IMG/VR virus record: IMGVR_UViG_3300025941_000016
Location: 1-64,000 of that record
Reading direction: 5' to 3' (one strand)
DNA length: 64,000 nucleotides
From: a virus
The notes beneath the pieces were generated by a model. It had not been told where the DNA came from and did not search any database. It saw nothing but the letters and a program-made list of their open reading frames with translations. Within the stretch, counting starts at the first letter, position 1; each line of letters opens with the position of its first letter. Shown in pieces: positions 7,954 through 15,167 of the stretch. A program made the position numbers and the translations under genes.

Positions 7954-8906
7954 CGGTACACCGTCCCGGCGTCCCAACGCTGCCCGACGGCCTTCTGGGC
8001 GGGCTGGGTGCGGCCCCTGGCGTTCGGACCGACCTTGCCTTCGCGGATTTCCTTGAGCACCCAGTTCTGCCAGGTGCGGTTCCAACCCGTCGGCTCGGTC
8101 TTGGTGGCGTCCTTGCCGGTCTTGGCAATCCAGTAGTTCCGGAAGATCGTGAGCGTGAAGCGGATCTCGTCGGTGGTCAGACCCTGCTTGCGTGTCCACT
8201 CGCGGTGGCGCTCATCGGGCGTCCAGTCGGCTGGGAGGCGGATGCCCCGAGTCCGAGCGGACGTGGGGAGATGGATGACCTTGGCCTGAGAACCCTGACC
8301 ACTCCCTCCCGCGTCCTTCTTCGAGAAGCCCAGATCGTCGGGGGCGGGGGCGTTCGCGTCAGCGGCGCCCGGACGGTTTACCTCCGTAGGAGGTACTGGG
8401 TGGTTTAGCTCCGTAGGAGCTATGGATGGTTTGGGTGCCACTTTCGGCACCCCGCTCTGGCCAGAACCGGCACCCCGCTTCGCCAAAACTGGCACCCCGC
8501 TTGGGTGATCAACGGCCACTTCTGGCACCTCGTTGTGGCCACTTTCGGCACCCCGCTTGGCCACTTTCGGCACCCCGCTCTGGCCAGAACCGGCACCCCG
8601 CTTCTGGCGCTTCTGGCGCTTCTTCCGGAGATCTAGATCCCACACCACGGGTCGCTTGTCGGCCGGGTAGTCCTCCACCAATCCTTGATCGCCGCGAACG
8701 GTGATCCCGGCGTCTTCGAGGTACGCCAGCCAGCGCCTCACCGTCCGCTCGCCCATCTGCAAGTGCTCGCCGATCGTGTCCGCCGACGGGTAGGTCCCAC
8801 GCCCGCGTTCGTCGGCCCGCTCGGCGAGGTAGACCAGCACCAGACGTGCGGGCGTGCTGACACAAGGCGCCTGCTGGAGAGCCCACTCAACTGCCTCGAT
8901 GCTCAC
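7950..8906 (-). CDS. Helix-turn-helix replication initiator-like protein
   Basis: 318 residues. Residues 1-90 form a winged helix typical of phage replisome organisers (TYPSADTIGEHLQMGERTVR, RWLAYLEDAGI). The middle (about 95-175) is a low-complexity linker in which KRGA and SGVP alternate; it is encoded by regularly spaced DNA repeats (see 8446-8603) that resemble iterons. The C-terminal domain (DWTPDERHREW...WNRTWQNWVLKE) is typical of replisome-loader proteins. I chose GTG 8906, which overlaps the upstream TGA as GTGA; the longer open frame to 9104 has Arg-rich non-conserved sequence. By analogy with lambda O it could bind its own gene as origin (inference). Confidence 0.8.
   Translation of the reverse strand: MSIEAVEWALQQAPCVSTPARLVLVYLAERADERGRGTYPSADTIGEHLQMGERTVRRWLAYLEDAGITVRGDQGLVEDYPADKRPVVWDLDLRKKRQKRQKRGAGSGQSGVPKVAKRGAESGHNEVPEVAVDHPSGVPVLAKRGAGSGQSGVPKVAPKPSIAPTELNHPVPPTEVNRPGAADANAPAPDDLGFSKKDAGGSGQGSQAKVIHLPTSARTRGIRLPADWTPDERHREWTRKQGLTTDEIRFTLTIFRNYWIAKTGKDATKTEPTGWNRTWQNWVLKEIREGKVGPNARGRTQPAQKAVGQRWDAGTVYR
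8379..8422. repeat. Two adjacent 17-bp palindromes
   Basis: TACCTCCGTAGGAGGTA (8379-8395) and TAGCTCCGTAGGAGCTA (8406-8422) are both perfect 7-bp inverted repeats around GTA, 27 bp start to start, each preceded by GGTT. They differ by one compensated base pair (C/G), which keeps symmetry. They lie inside the initiator gene next to the iteron-like array. They could be binding sites for a dimeric protein or hairpins used at an origin. Confidence 0.75.
8446..8603. repeat. Seven iteron-like repeats; candidate replication origin
   Basis: Core GGCACCCCGCTT recurs at 8446, 8469, 8491, 8524 (variant GGCACCTCGTTG), 8547, 8569 and 8592. Spacings are 23, 22, 33, 23, 22 and 23 bp, about two helical turns. 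Because these steps are not multiples of three, the same DNA word is read in two different frames as KRGA or SGVP. Conservation of the DNA word across frames points to selection on DNA, as for iterons. The array lies in the initiator gene itself. Confidence 0.75.
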
Positions 8907-9169
8907 GCGGCCTCGCTCGCCTCGTCGCCGTAGAGAATCGCCACGGCCTGCCGAGCTGGCTCGCTGGTCTCGCCAGCGAGAACGGCGATCGCAAGGCCGA
9001 TTCGCGTCGTGAGGGATTCCGCGATACAGAAGGCAGCCATGACTTGGCTGGCCTGGTCGGCGAGGTCTGACCGCGTTTCCCGGCAGTGCTCGGGCCGAAG
9101 GCACTCGGCCCTCATCGTGGGTTCGCCATAAAAGTCTGGCGCTTCGTCGCCAAAATTTGGGTCAGGCAT
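8903..9169 (-). CDS. Hypothetical protein before initiator
   Basis: 88 residues from ATG 9169, which has GGAAAGG upstream; an in-frame TTG/ATG further upstream (9202) is less likely. It contains C-x5-C (ECLRPEHC) and an Ala-rich helical C-terminus (RIGLAIAVLAGETSEPARQA). It ends in a GTGA overlap with the initiator gene, so the two are co-translated. No family recognised. Confidence 0.6.
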   Translation of the reverse strand: MPDPNFGDEAPDFYGEPTMRAECLRPEHCRETRSDLADQASQVMAAFCIAESLTTRIGLAIAVLAGETSEPARQAVAILYGDEASEAA

Positions 9170-9228
9170 GGTAGCCTTTCCATTGAGCGTCCAGTGGGAC
9201 ACCTGAGTTCCAGCTCAGGACTAACGCG

Positions 9229-9262
9229 GAAGCCCGGCCACACCCCCCGGTGGCCGGGCTTC
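9229..9262 (-). terminator. GC-rich hairpin between HNH gene and replication operon
   Basis: A 13-bp perfect stem (GAAGCCCGGCCAC / GTGGCCGGGCTTC) with a C-rich loop lies between the HNH gene end (9270) and the next start (9169). It lacks a clear T-run on the minus side, so it may be a weak terminator, attenuator or RNA processing site. A second small hairpin (CCTGAG...CTCAGG, 9202-9219) follows it. Confidence 0.55.
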
Positions 9263-9269
9263 TTGCTGT

Positions 9270-9791
9270 TCACGGCGGCATTGGCGCCGCCTCGTATCCG
9301 CCGTCCGCGGTCAGCAGCACCCACCTGCGATCGGCCAGCAGAACCGGCACCACAGCCGGGTCGAACTCGCGGGCGACCTGCCAACCCATGGAGTGCCGAC
9401 CCATCCCGGCATCGGCACGGAAGTGGCAGCCTGCCGAGGCGTTGGGTCCGCAGACGTCTAGCAAGTTCGTGACGTCGTGGGGTCCGCCTTGGGAGCGGCG
9501 TTTCCGGTGCTGGATTGACCGCCAGCCGGCCTGTAGCGGGATGCCGCAGATTTCGCAGCGGCCACCTGAACGGGCGTGGACGGCGGTGCGAACCTCGCGC
9601 GGTACCGGGTCGGCTGTGGGACGTCGTGGACGTTCGCGGGCGAGCTGTGTGCCTGCCGTTCTAGCGGCTGTGGTGAACGGGACGTGGGTGAGCGTCGACC
9701 ACAGCGGGCCGTCCGACTGGGCGGCTTTCTTCGCGGAGATCTGCCGCAGCGGTCCGCCGCGAGGCATGGGGGTGCGGCGTTGTAGTCCCAT
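9270..9791 (-). CDS. HNH endonuclease
   Basis: 173 residues. Zinc ligands C79-x2-C82 (RCEICG), catalytic-type H95 (SIQHRKRRSQGG), N109 in DVTNLL, and C114...C122-H123 (GCH). This is the classic HNH fold seen in phage nucleases; the broken spacing near NASAGCH is normal for the actinophage sub-group. It is the first gene of the leftward operon. ATG 9791 is preceded by AGGGGGTGGG; the upstream in-frame start at 9845 lies in the promoter region. It might act in packaging, recombination or host DNA degradation; sequence alone does not say. Confidence 0.82.
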   Translation of the reverse strand: MGLQRRTPMPRGGPLRQISAKKAAQSDGPLWSTLTHVPFTTAARTAGTQLARERPRRPTADPVPREVRTAVHARSGGRCEICGIPLQAGWRSIQHRKRRSQGGPHDVTNLLDVCGPNASAGCHFRADAGMGRHSMGWQVAREFDPAVVPVLLADRRWVLLTADGGYEAAPMPP

Positions 9792-9868
9792 CCCACCCCC
9801 TGGCCTGTGGCTGCTGTCGACCGTGTGGGGTCCAGCATGGCACATGCCGTCCTAAACGACTAGTCGCC

Positions 9869-9898
9869 CTTGACGGATCAAGGACAGTCTAGGACAAT
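9869..9898 (+). promoter_or_regulatory. Sigma70-like rightward promoter with dyad over -35
   Basis: TTGACG (9870-9875), 17-bp spacer, GACAAT (9893-9898), followed 46 bp later by the first gene of the rightward operon. The -35 box is inside an inverted repeat CTTGACGGATCAAG (9869-9882), so a repressor dimer could cover it. The region lies between the divergent leftward and rightward operons. Confidence 0.55.
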
Positions 9899-9944
9899 GG
9901 TTGTGGCGCCCGCACCGCACGGGCTCTGAGCAGGGGGGCTTCTG

Positions 9945-10271
9945 TTGACCATCACCACCGACCAGCCAGCACTCGCCGGCCTGGCCGCCATAGACCCGCA
10001 CGACGCGGCGCTGATCGCCGTCATCTCGGGCGGGGTCGACCCGTTCGAGCCCTACGCCAAGGCGACCTGTCCAGACGGCGAGGACTTGGACGGCTACCGC
10101 TGGGATCTGCTGGAGGAAGCCCAGAACCTGGCCATCGGCAACGCCAGGCTGGCGGACGCCGTCCAGAAGTTGATCGACGTGTTCTGGCCACCGGTCGACG
10201 TCGAGGACGTGTTCCCGATCGCCCCGTACGGGGTCACCGAGGACTACGAGCCCGTCGAGGTGGCCCGGTGA
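9945..10271 (+). CDS. Hypothetical protein, first gene of rightward operon
   Basis: 108 residues, TTG start at 9945 behind a CAGGGGGGC ribosome-binding site. Acidic and soluble (LDGYRWDLLEEAQNLAIGN). It ends in a GTGA overlap with the next gene. No family recognised. As the first gene after the promoter near 9870 it is probably an early-expressed product. Confidence 0.65.
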   Translation: MTITTDQPALAGLAAIDPHDAALIAVISGGVDPFEPYAKATCPDGEDLDGYRWDLLEEAQNLAIGNARLADAVQKLIDVFWPPVDVEDVFPIAPYGVTEDYEPVEVAR

Positions 10272-10612
10272 GCCTCGCCGACTTCCAGGCGTCGAAGGCG
10301 TTGCGTAACGAATCCTTCGCCAGTCTGATCATCGCCGCTCACCAGCGTTCCCACGCCGACGACGCGGACCGCATCGACGAGACGTGGCACCGCTTCTTCG
10401 AGTTCCCAGACGATTACGGGTTCGACCACCGGGAGGCCGCGTCGATGCCCGAGGCGACGGCCAGCGCGCTGCTGATGGCTGCCTACTGGAAAGCGGACAG
10501 CATCAACATGCTGGGGCTCGCGCACAACTGGCCGCTGCTGTGCGCAGAGACCGAGGCCCGGAATGCTGCGCCCGGCGGGCGGCTCGACAGCGACCCGGCG
10601 GGGGTGGCCTGA
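10268..10612 (+). CDS. Hypothetical protein (114 aa)
   Basis: GTG start overlaps the previous TGA. 114 residues, mostly helical (ALRNESFASLIIAAHQRSHA; EATASALLMAAYWKADSINM). No Cys cluster and no membrane span. Coupled at both ends. No family recognised. Confidence 0.6.
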   Translation: MSLADFQASKALRNESFASLIIAAHQRSHADDADRIDETWHRFFEFPDDYGFDHREAASMPEATASALLMAAYWKADSINMLGLAHNWPLLCAETEARNAAPGGRLDSDPAGVA

Positions 10613-11031
10613 TGGGCGCCACCGTCGTCGCCCCCACACCAGACGAGGTTCGCCGCGCCCACCGGTTTCACTACTGGCCGCTGGAAGCAGCCCCCGTCAA
10701 GGTCGGCGTCGAGATCGACCCGGCCTCGGGCCGAATCATCGACGTGTACGAACAGCCGTCATCTCTGTGGCAGGCGCGCTGTGCCTGCGGCGTGCTGACC
10801 CCAGTCGCCTCCGACCGTTCGGAGGTTGAGGCGTGGGGCCGTGGCCACCGGTACGAACGGGTCATCACCGAGGCCACTGGCGGTGTGCTTCGCGACGGCG
10901 ACAACCAGTGGGGCTTCGTCTGCCCGTGCGGCGCGTTCTCGCGCGGATGGACCCGGAGCAAGGCTGACCTCGTGTGGCGGTGGCATCTGGAGGACTCCTG
11001 CCTGCTGCACCGTGGGGAGGTGGCGGCGTGA
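10612..11031 (+). CDS. Hypothetical protein with two CxC motifs
   Basis: 139 residues. ATG 10612 overlaps the preceding stop (TGATG). Two CxC pairs, ARCACG (about 55) and FVCPCGAF (about 104), each begin a similar segment, suggesting two small metal-binding or disulfide units. Tryptophan-rich C-terminus (SRGWTRSKADLVWRWHLED). Unrecognised. Confidence 0.62.
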   Translation: MGATVVAPTPDEVRRAHRFHYWPLEAAPVKVGVEIDPASGRIIDVYEQPSSLWQARCACGVLTPVASDRSEVEAWGRGHRYERVITEATGGVLRDGDNQWGFVCPCGAFSRGWTRSKADLVWRWHLEDSCLLHRGEVAA

Positions 11032-11219
11032 GCGCGTTCCTGGAGCGGCTGTCCGATGAGGCGATCGTCGCCGCGCTGGCCGTCGACTTCGCGGCGATGA
11101 GCCCCGGCACACTGCGCGACGACCTGTGTGATGCCCTGTTCGACGAGGCCGGCGGCGACCGGGCCACAGCCCTGTGGGTCAGGGCCTGCGAACTCGACGA
11201 CGCCCGGCGGAGTGCCTGA
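11028..11219 (+). CDS. Hypothetical small acidic protein
   Basis: 63 residues from GTG 11028 (GTGA overlap). Helical and acidic: FLERLSDEAIVAALAVDFAA, then LCDALFDEAGGD. Upstream extension in the same frame is not supported. Unrecognised. Confidence 0.6.
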   Translation: MSAFLERLSDEAIVAALAVDFAAMSPGTLRDDLCDALFDEAGGDRATALWVRACELDDARRSA

Positions 11220-11455
11220 TGGGCGCCTACCCCGCGATGGTGACGTTCACCGGTTCCCGCCGTCCGATCCTCCCGCTGATGGTCTCGATTGGAGACAGCC
11301 CGCGCGAGATTGAGGACGCGATCCGCAACCACGTCTGGCCGTCGGTGCTCGGCGACATTGAGGTGCTACTCGACCCCGTCACCGGCACAGGCCGGGTGGT
11401 CTCCGGTTCGCGGACCGTCGCCCACTTCGTCATCGAGACGGCGGTGGCCGCATGA
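11219..11455 (+). CDS. Hypothetical protein (78 aa)
   Basis: 78 residues; ATG 11219 overlaps the stop before it. Beta-rich (MVTFTGSRRPILPLMVSIGD, GDIEVLLDPVTGTGRVVSGS). Ends in ATGA overlap. Unrecognised. Confidence 0.6.
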   Translation: MGAYPAMVTFTGSRRPILPLMVSIGDSPREIEDAIRNHVWPSVLGDIEVLLDPVTGTGRVVSGSRTVAHFVIETAVAA

Positions 11456-11817
11456 GGACTACCGATCTGTTCGCCTGGCAGTTCGACGGTCACAGGGTCC
11501 TTGTCGCCGAGGACCCGCACGGCGACCTGGAGATCACCCCGTACTGCCCGGGACTTGCCGACGGGGCAACACCGTGGTGCCGGGTGCCACAGACCTACGG
11601 CGGACTGTTGCGTTCCACGTTGGACCCGGCGTCATGGTGCGCGTTCGACCACTGGTGGTCCGATCCGCCGGGTGACTGGCTAGCCGACGGTTACACGGCC
11701 GATGCCTTGGCGCCGGGTTTGTGGGAGATCGCCTGGAAGGTCGACGAGGCCCGCCAGGAACCGATCTGGATGCCGTGGGTGCAGGTCGCCACGATCCGAG
11801 AGCCGGTGGCGGCGTGA
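11452..11817 (+). CDS. Hypothetical tryptophan-rich protein
   Basis: 121 residues with 10 or more tryptophans (WCAFDHWWSDPPGDWLADG; LWEIAWKVDEA; WMPWVQV). ATGA overlap upstream and GTGA overlap downstream. The Trp-rich composition is unusual but no family is recognised. Confidence 0.6.
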   Translation: MRTTDLFAWQFDGHRVLVAEDPHGDLEITPYCPGLADGATPWCRVPQTYGGLLRSTLDPASWCAFDHWWSDPPGDWLADGYTADALAPGLWEIAWKVDEARQEPIWMPWVQVATIREPVAA

Positions 11818-12164
11818 ACGTCATCGAAACGATGCCCGAGACGCTGGCCCGTGAGATCGCCGAGGCCACCCATCCCGCCGAACGCGGCGGCTATGTGATC
11901 TGCGCCGATGGCGGCCCGCCCGATGTTCTCGGCGCTGCCGCGTGGACCCGCCACACCTTGGACCGGGTTCAGCTTCCCGCTGGTGCTGTCCGCTGCCGCT
12001 GCGCCATCTGGGGTGACCAGCTCGTCGACGAACCGGTGGCGGATCTGGTCTACGAGGTCCACCGGTGTGTGCTGCCCGCTGACGCCGAAGACCTGTTTTG
12101 TACTGCCTGCCGGATCGCCTGCACAGGCCGTGAATCGAACGCTGACCAGGAGATCTCAGCATGA
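11814..12164 (+). CDS. Hypothetical zinc-binding-like protein
   Basis: 116 residues from GTG 11814. C-terminal half carries RCRCAIWG and FCTACRIAC, probable metal-binding Cys pairs. Coupled to its neighbours by 4-base overlaps. Unrecognised. Confidence 0.6.
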   Translation: MNVIETMPETLAREIAEATHPAERGGYVICADGGPPDVLGAAAWTRHTLDRVQLPAGAVRCRCAIWGDQLVDEPVADLVYEVHRCVLPADAEDLFCTACRIACTGRESNADQEISA

Positions 12165-12538
12165 CCGTCTTCGACCACCGCCTGACCAGACCTGGCGCCT
12201 TCAACGCTGCCGAAACGACCGGCGCCCACCGGATGCCCCGACAGCCCGGCCCTGACCGCACCCAAGGCGTTCTGGCAGCCGGTGTGCTGACTGCCGGTTT
12301 TCTGGCGGTCGGCGCCCTCGGCTGGTCCCGGTGGGACGCGCTGCAAACCCCGCCGTCGACGCCCACGGCGCCAGTCGTCCAGCCGTCGGATACACGAGCC
12401 GCCCCGGTCGCCGAGTCCGGTTGCACCTTCAACGGCCAGCCCTGTGGTGAGGCCGTGCCGGCTGTCCTTGTAGGACGTTCGCCGACGTCGCTCGCCGTGT
12501 CGGTGGCCATGGCCGCGGTTGGCCAGGTGGCGCCGTGA
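12161..12538 (+). CDS. Single-pass membrane protein
   Basis: 125 residues. One hydrophobic helix at about residues 36-54 (GVLAAGVLTAGFLAVGALGW) after a basic N-terminus, followed by a Pro/Ala/Thr-rich outside-type stretch with two Cys (SGCTFNGQPCGE). A type II-like membrane topology is likely. Role unknown. Confidence 0.6.
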   Translation: MTVFDHRLTRPGAFNAAETTGAHRMPRQPGPDRTQGVLAAGVLTAGFLAVGALGWSRWDALQTPPSTPTAPVVQPSDTRAAPVAESGCTFNGQPCGEAVPAVLVGRSPTSLAVSVAMAAVGQVAP

Positions 12539-12672
12539 CCAACGACCCGCAGGTCCACGACTTCGACCCCGACTGGACGCCACCCAACCCTTGGGAGCCG
12601 GTGTTCAACGCCCCGGCGGGCAAATGTGCGCAGTGCGGGGCGACCGAACGTTCAGGGGTTTGCCGTGGCTGA
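12535..12672 (+). CDS. Very small zinc-ribbon protein (45 aa)
   Basis: GTG 12535 overlaps the preceding TGA. 45 residues ending GKCAQCGATERSGVCRG, with three Cys (C-x2-C...C). Size and Cys pair match the short zinc-knuckle proteins seen repeatedly in this operon. Confidence 0.5.
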   Translation: MTNDPQVHDFDPDWTPPNPWEPVFNAPAGKCAQCGATERSGVCRG

Positions 12673-12814
12673 CGACGTCCCCGAGGTGGTGCGTCTCGCC
12701 CGGCAGATCGCCGCCGACGGGCTGACCGACGCCGCACCCCACGTCGGCCAGCTTGCCGCCGCCCTACACCACGCGGCGAACGAGCTTTCCCATCTGGGGG
12801 TCCGCAATGGCTGA
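12665..12814 (+). CDS. Hypothetical small helical protein (49 aa)
   Basis: GTG 12665 lies inside the end of the previous gene. 49 residues, amphipathic helix (VVRLARQIAADGL; GQLAAALHHAANELSHLG). Overlaps the reductase-like gene by eight bases. Could serve as a coupling or leader peptide. Confidence 0.5.
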   Translation: MADDVPEVVRLARQIAADGLTDAAPHVGQLAAALHHAANELSHLGVRNG

Positions 12815-13814
12815 CCCCACTCTCCAGCTCCCGTCGGCGGCGGTCCCCCCTTCCGTCGTCGGCGGGGTCAACCTCCGTCCCGGGCCGGTGATCGGCTCCC
12901 GGTCCGGGACGGAGCCCCTCGTTGGCGAGCTGGCGCCGATAATCACGGTTCTGTCACTGGGGGCCGGTGTCCAGTCGACGACCTTGGCGCTGCTCGCCGT
13001 CGAAGGTTGGCTGCCAAAGCCGGATGCGGCGATCTTCTCCGACACCGGCTGGGAGCCGCGCGTTGTCTACGACCACCTGGACCGGCTGGAAGGTGTTATG
13101 GCCGGCGCAGGCATCCCGCTGTACCGGGTGAGCGCGGGCAACATTCGCCGCGACGCGCTTGACCCATCCCACCGGTTCGCCTCCATGCCGCCGTTCATCC
13201 GCAACCGCGACGGCGGGGACGGCATGGCCCGCAGGCAGTGCACCTCCGAATACAAGCTGAAGCCGATCAAGGCGAAGGTCCGCGAACTGCTGGGCTACCC
13301 CTATCCAGCTCCCATCCCGCGGAACGTGTTCGCCGAACAGTGGATCGGCTTTTCAACCGACGAGATCCACCGGGTCCGCGACACCCTAGACGTCCGGTAC
13401 ACCCGACCGCGGCATCCACTGCTGGAACTGGGCATGTCCCGGGCTGACTGCCGGCGCTGGCTGGCAGCCCGCGGCTGGGGTTCGACATCCAAGAGTGCGT
13501 GCATCGGCTGCCCGTTCCACGGCAACGCCCAGTGGCGCGACATGCGGGACAACCGGCCCGACGAGTGGGCCGATGCTGTCGAGTTCGACAAGGCGATCCG
13601 GCACGGTCACGCTTCGGCCAACGACGACGGCCAACCCCTGCTCGGTACCGCTTTTCTGCACCGGTCGCGGGTTCCTCTCGACCAAGCGCCGATCGACCGG
13701 GTAACCCGCCGGGAATGGGCCGACGCCCAGGGCGACATCTTCGATGTCCTCGCCGAGGAAGGCGACTCGGATGGCTGCTCGCCGTACGGCTGCCGGTCTG
13801 GGGCCGCCGCATGA
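12807..13814 (+). CDS. PAPS reductase-like ATP pyrophosphatase
   Basis: 335 residues. PP-loop LSLGAGVQSTT (49-59) plus AAIFSDTGWEPR, the RRQCTSEYK motif (C145) and a CIGC cluster (C232, C235; ACIGCPFHGN). These are typical of the phage/host adenine nucleotide alpha-hydrolase superfamily annotated as phosphoadenosine phosphosulfate reductase. Such genes occur in many actinophages; sulfur assimilation, DNA sulfur modification or tRNA modification are all possible substrates. No dnd partner genes are seen. The first 45 residues are variable. Confidence 0.85.
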   Translation: MADPTLQLPSAAVPPSVVGGVNLRPGPVIGSRSGTEPLVGELAPIITVLSLGAGVQSTTLALLAVEGWLPKPDAAIFSDTGWEPRVVYDHLDRLEGVMAGAGIPLYRVSAGNIRRDALDPSHRFASMPPFIRNRDGGDGMARRQCTSEYKLKPIKAKVRELLGYPYPAPIPRNVFAEQWIGFSTDEIHRVRDTLDVRYTRPRHPLLELGMSRADCRRWLAARGWGSTSKSACIGCPFHGNAQWRDMRDNRPDEWADAVEFDKAIRHGHASANDDGQPLLGTAFLHRSRVPLDQAPIDRVTRREWADAQGDIFDVLAEEGDSDGCSPYGCRSGAAA

Positions 13815-14095
13815 GCCGTCACGCTGCCCGCCGGTTCGAGACGACCACGGACCTGCACCGCATCGAACCGGACACGCTGGCACTCCGCCGGCTCACCTCG
13901 GTCCCCGAGCCGGAGACGGAGCCCGTCGTCCTGGCGCCCACCCGTTCACGTCTACGCCGGACGTTCGGAGCTGTCTGCCTCACCCTGTCGGCAGTCGTGT
14001 TCCTTGCCGCTTTGGTGTCTGCGGGCGCCTGGCTGGGCTACGCCTACGGGCTCGGCCGGTCGGCGGTTGTCGTCTGCCCGATCGACCAGCGGTAG
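13811..14095 (+). CDS. Single-pass membrane protein (94 aa)
   Basis: 94 residues. Hydrophobic span at about residues 53-79 (TFGAVCLTLSAVVFLAALVS). The N-terminal half is polar. Coupled to the reductase-like gene by an ATGA overlap. The 145 bases after it hold no convincing gene. Confidence 0.6.
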   Translation: MSRHAARRFETTTDLHRIEPDTLALRRLTSVPEPETEPVVLAPTRSRLRRTFGAVCLTLSAVVFLAALVSAGAWLGYAYGLGRSAVVVCPIDQR

Positions 14096-14239
14096 CCCCT
14101 TGAACCCCCGCCGCCCCGGCCTGCGGACACGGCCACCGATCGGTGCAGCGCCACGCACGCCCTGGCCAACCCCCGAGATGTCTGCCCCGCCACGTGCCGG
14201 GGCGGCGGGTCTGACCACCACGACCACTGATGGAGAGAG

Positions 14240-14518
14240 ATGGCCTTCACGATCACGCACGCCACCGACGCCGACGGCTACGGCGAGAACCTTTATGTCC
14301 GCCACGACGGTGTCATGGTCGGCAGCCTGAACATTCAGCACGACTGCCCCGAAGACCACACTGTCCGCCGACTCGGACTGATCGCCTTCGTTCAGCGCCT
14401 TCTGCGGGCTGCCGGCGTCGACGACGTGACCGTGCAGACGGTGACGTCGTCCGCCGACGATGTCGAGGACATCGCAGATGCCATCGCGCTTGAGATCGCC
14501 GATCGGACTGGCGCCTGA
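14240..14518 (+). CDS. Hypothetical protein (92 aa)
   Basis: 92 residues; ATG 14240 follows GGAGAGAG at good spacing. Predicted alpha/beta: ITHATDADGYGENLYVRHDG, then RRLGLIAFVQRLLRAAGVDD. Ends in TGATG overlap. Unrecognised. Confidence 0.6.
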   Translation: MAFTITHATDADGYGENLYVRHDGVMVGSLNIQHDCPEDHTVRRLGLIAFVQRLLRAAGVDDVTVQTVTSSADDVEDIADAIALEIADRTGA

Positions 14519-15012
14519 TGGCCATCTTCACTGCCCGTAAGAAGCCGGGAGGAGAACGAGCACCAGGGCGAGCCCATCACGATCCGACCCCCGACGCATC
14601 GAGAAGGTGTCCTGACATGACCCTGACGGAAACTCCGCTCCCCGACATGCCCGCCGGGCCGGCTCCCTACGTGGAAGGTAGACCGCTCTACCACGTCGAA
14701 CATGTCACCGCGGACCGACTGTGCCGCCTTCTCGTCGAGCACGCGAACCGCTGGATTCGCGAAGGCGACGGCCCGATCATGGCTAGCTTGAAAGACAAGA
14801 GCGACCCTCAGACCCGGCTCTACTTCGCCGCCCAGGGAACCGTGCTCTACTCGTTCGGCTTGGTCCGTCTGCTCCGCTCGCTGCCGCCGAAGCAGGCCGA
14901 CGAGTTGGCGAAGGACATCTGGGAGTGCTGGGACGACGGCGGCACCGTCCACGAGCTGCTGTGGGAGTGGGCCGACGAGTACGGCCAGCATGGCGACGAG
15001 GCTGCGGCATGA
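14518..15012 (+). CDS. Hypothetical protein (164 aa, or 131 from second start)
   Basis: ATG 14518 overlaps the preceding stop, but ATG 14617 has the better ribosome-binding site (GAGAAGG, nine bases upstream) and everything before it is low-complexity. So the working protein may be 131 residues. The C-terminal part is helical and acidic (SLPPKQADELAKDIWECWDD). Unrecognised. Confidence 0.6.
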   Translation: MAIFTARKKPGGERAPGRAHHDPTPDASRRCPDMTLTETPLPDMPAGPAPYVEGRPLYHVEHVTADRLCRLLVEHANRWIREGDGPIMASLKDKSDPQTRLYFAAQGTVLYSFGLVRLLRSLPPKQADELAKDIWECWDDGGTVHELLWEWADEYGQHGDEAAA

Positions 15013-15167
15013 GCAACTGGGTGATCGTCGCCATCGCCTTCTTCGGCTGCATCACCGTCGCGGTGATCGCCGACGCCTGGAAGTCCACCCGCAGGCCGCC
15101 CCAGGTTGGTCAGACAGAGATCTGCCGCACCTGCACCTGCCGCGACGAGACTGGCGACGGCACATGA
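15009..15167 (+). CDS. Short membrane protein with Cys motif
   Basis: 52 residues. N-terminal membrane span (NWVIVAIAFFGCITVAVIAD), then CRTCTC. ATGA overlaps on both sides. Too short to assign. Confidence 0.5.
   Translation: MSNWVIVAIAFFGCITVAVIADAWKSTRRPPQVGQTEICRTCTCRDETGDGT

Noticed and set aside
7954-8199. N-terminal extension of the primase gene
   Set aside because: The extension is out-of-frame read-through of the initiator gene; GTG 7953 overlaps the previous stop exactly, as other genes here do.
8446-8603. Iteron array considered as a CRISPR array
   Set aside because: Repeats are 12 bp at 22-23 bp steps inside a coding gene, far shorter than CRISPR repeats and with no cas genes.
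8907-9104. N-terminal extension of the initiator gene
   Set aside because: Arg/Pro-rich sequence without homologous look; GTG 8906 with GTGA overlap is the better start.
14096-14239. Possible TTG-started frame in the 145-base gap
   Set aside because: Product would be Pro/Arg-rich with no ribosome-binding site; treated as non-coding.
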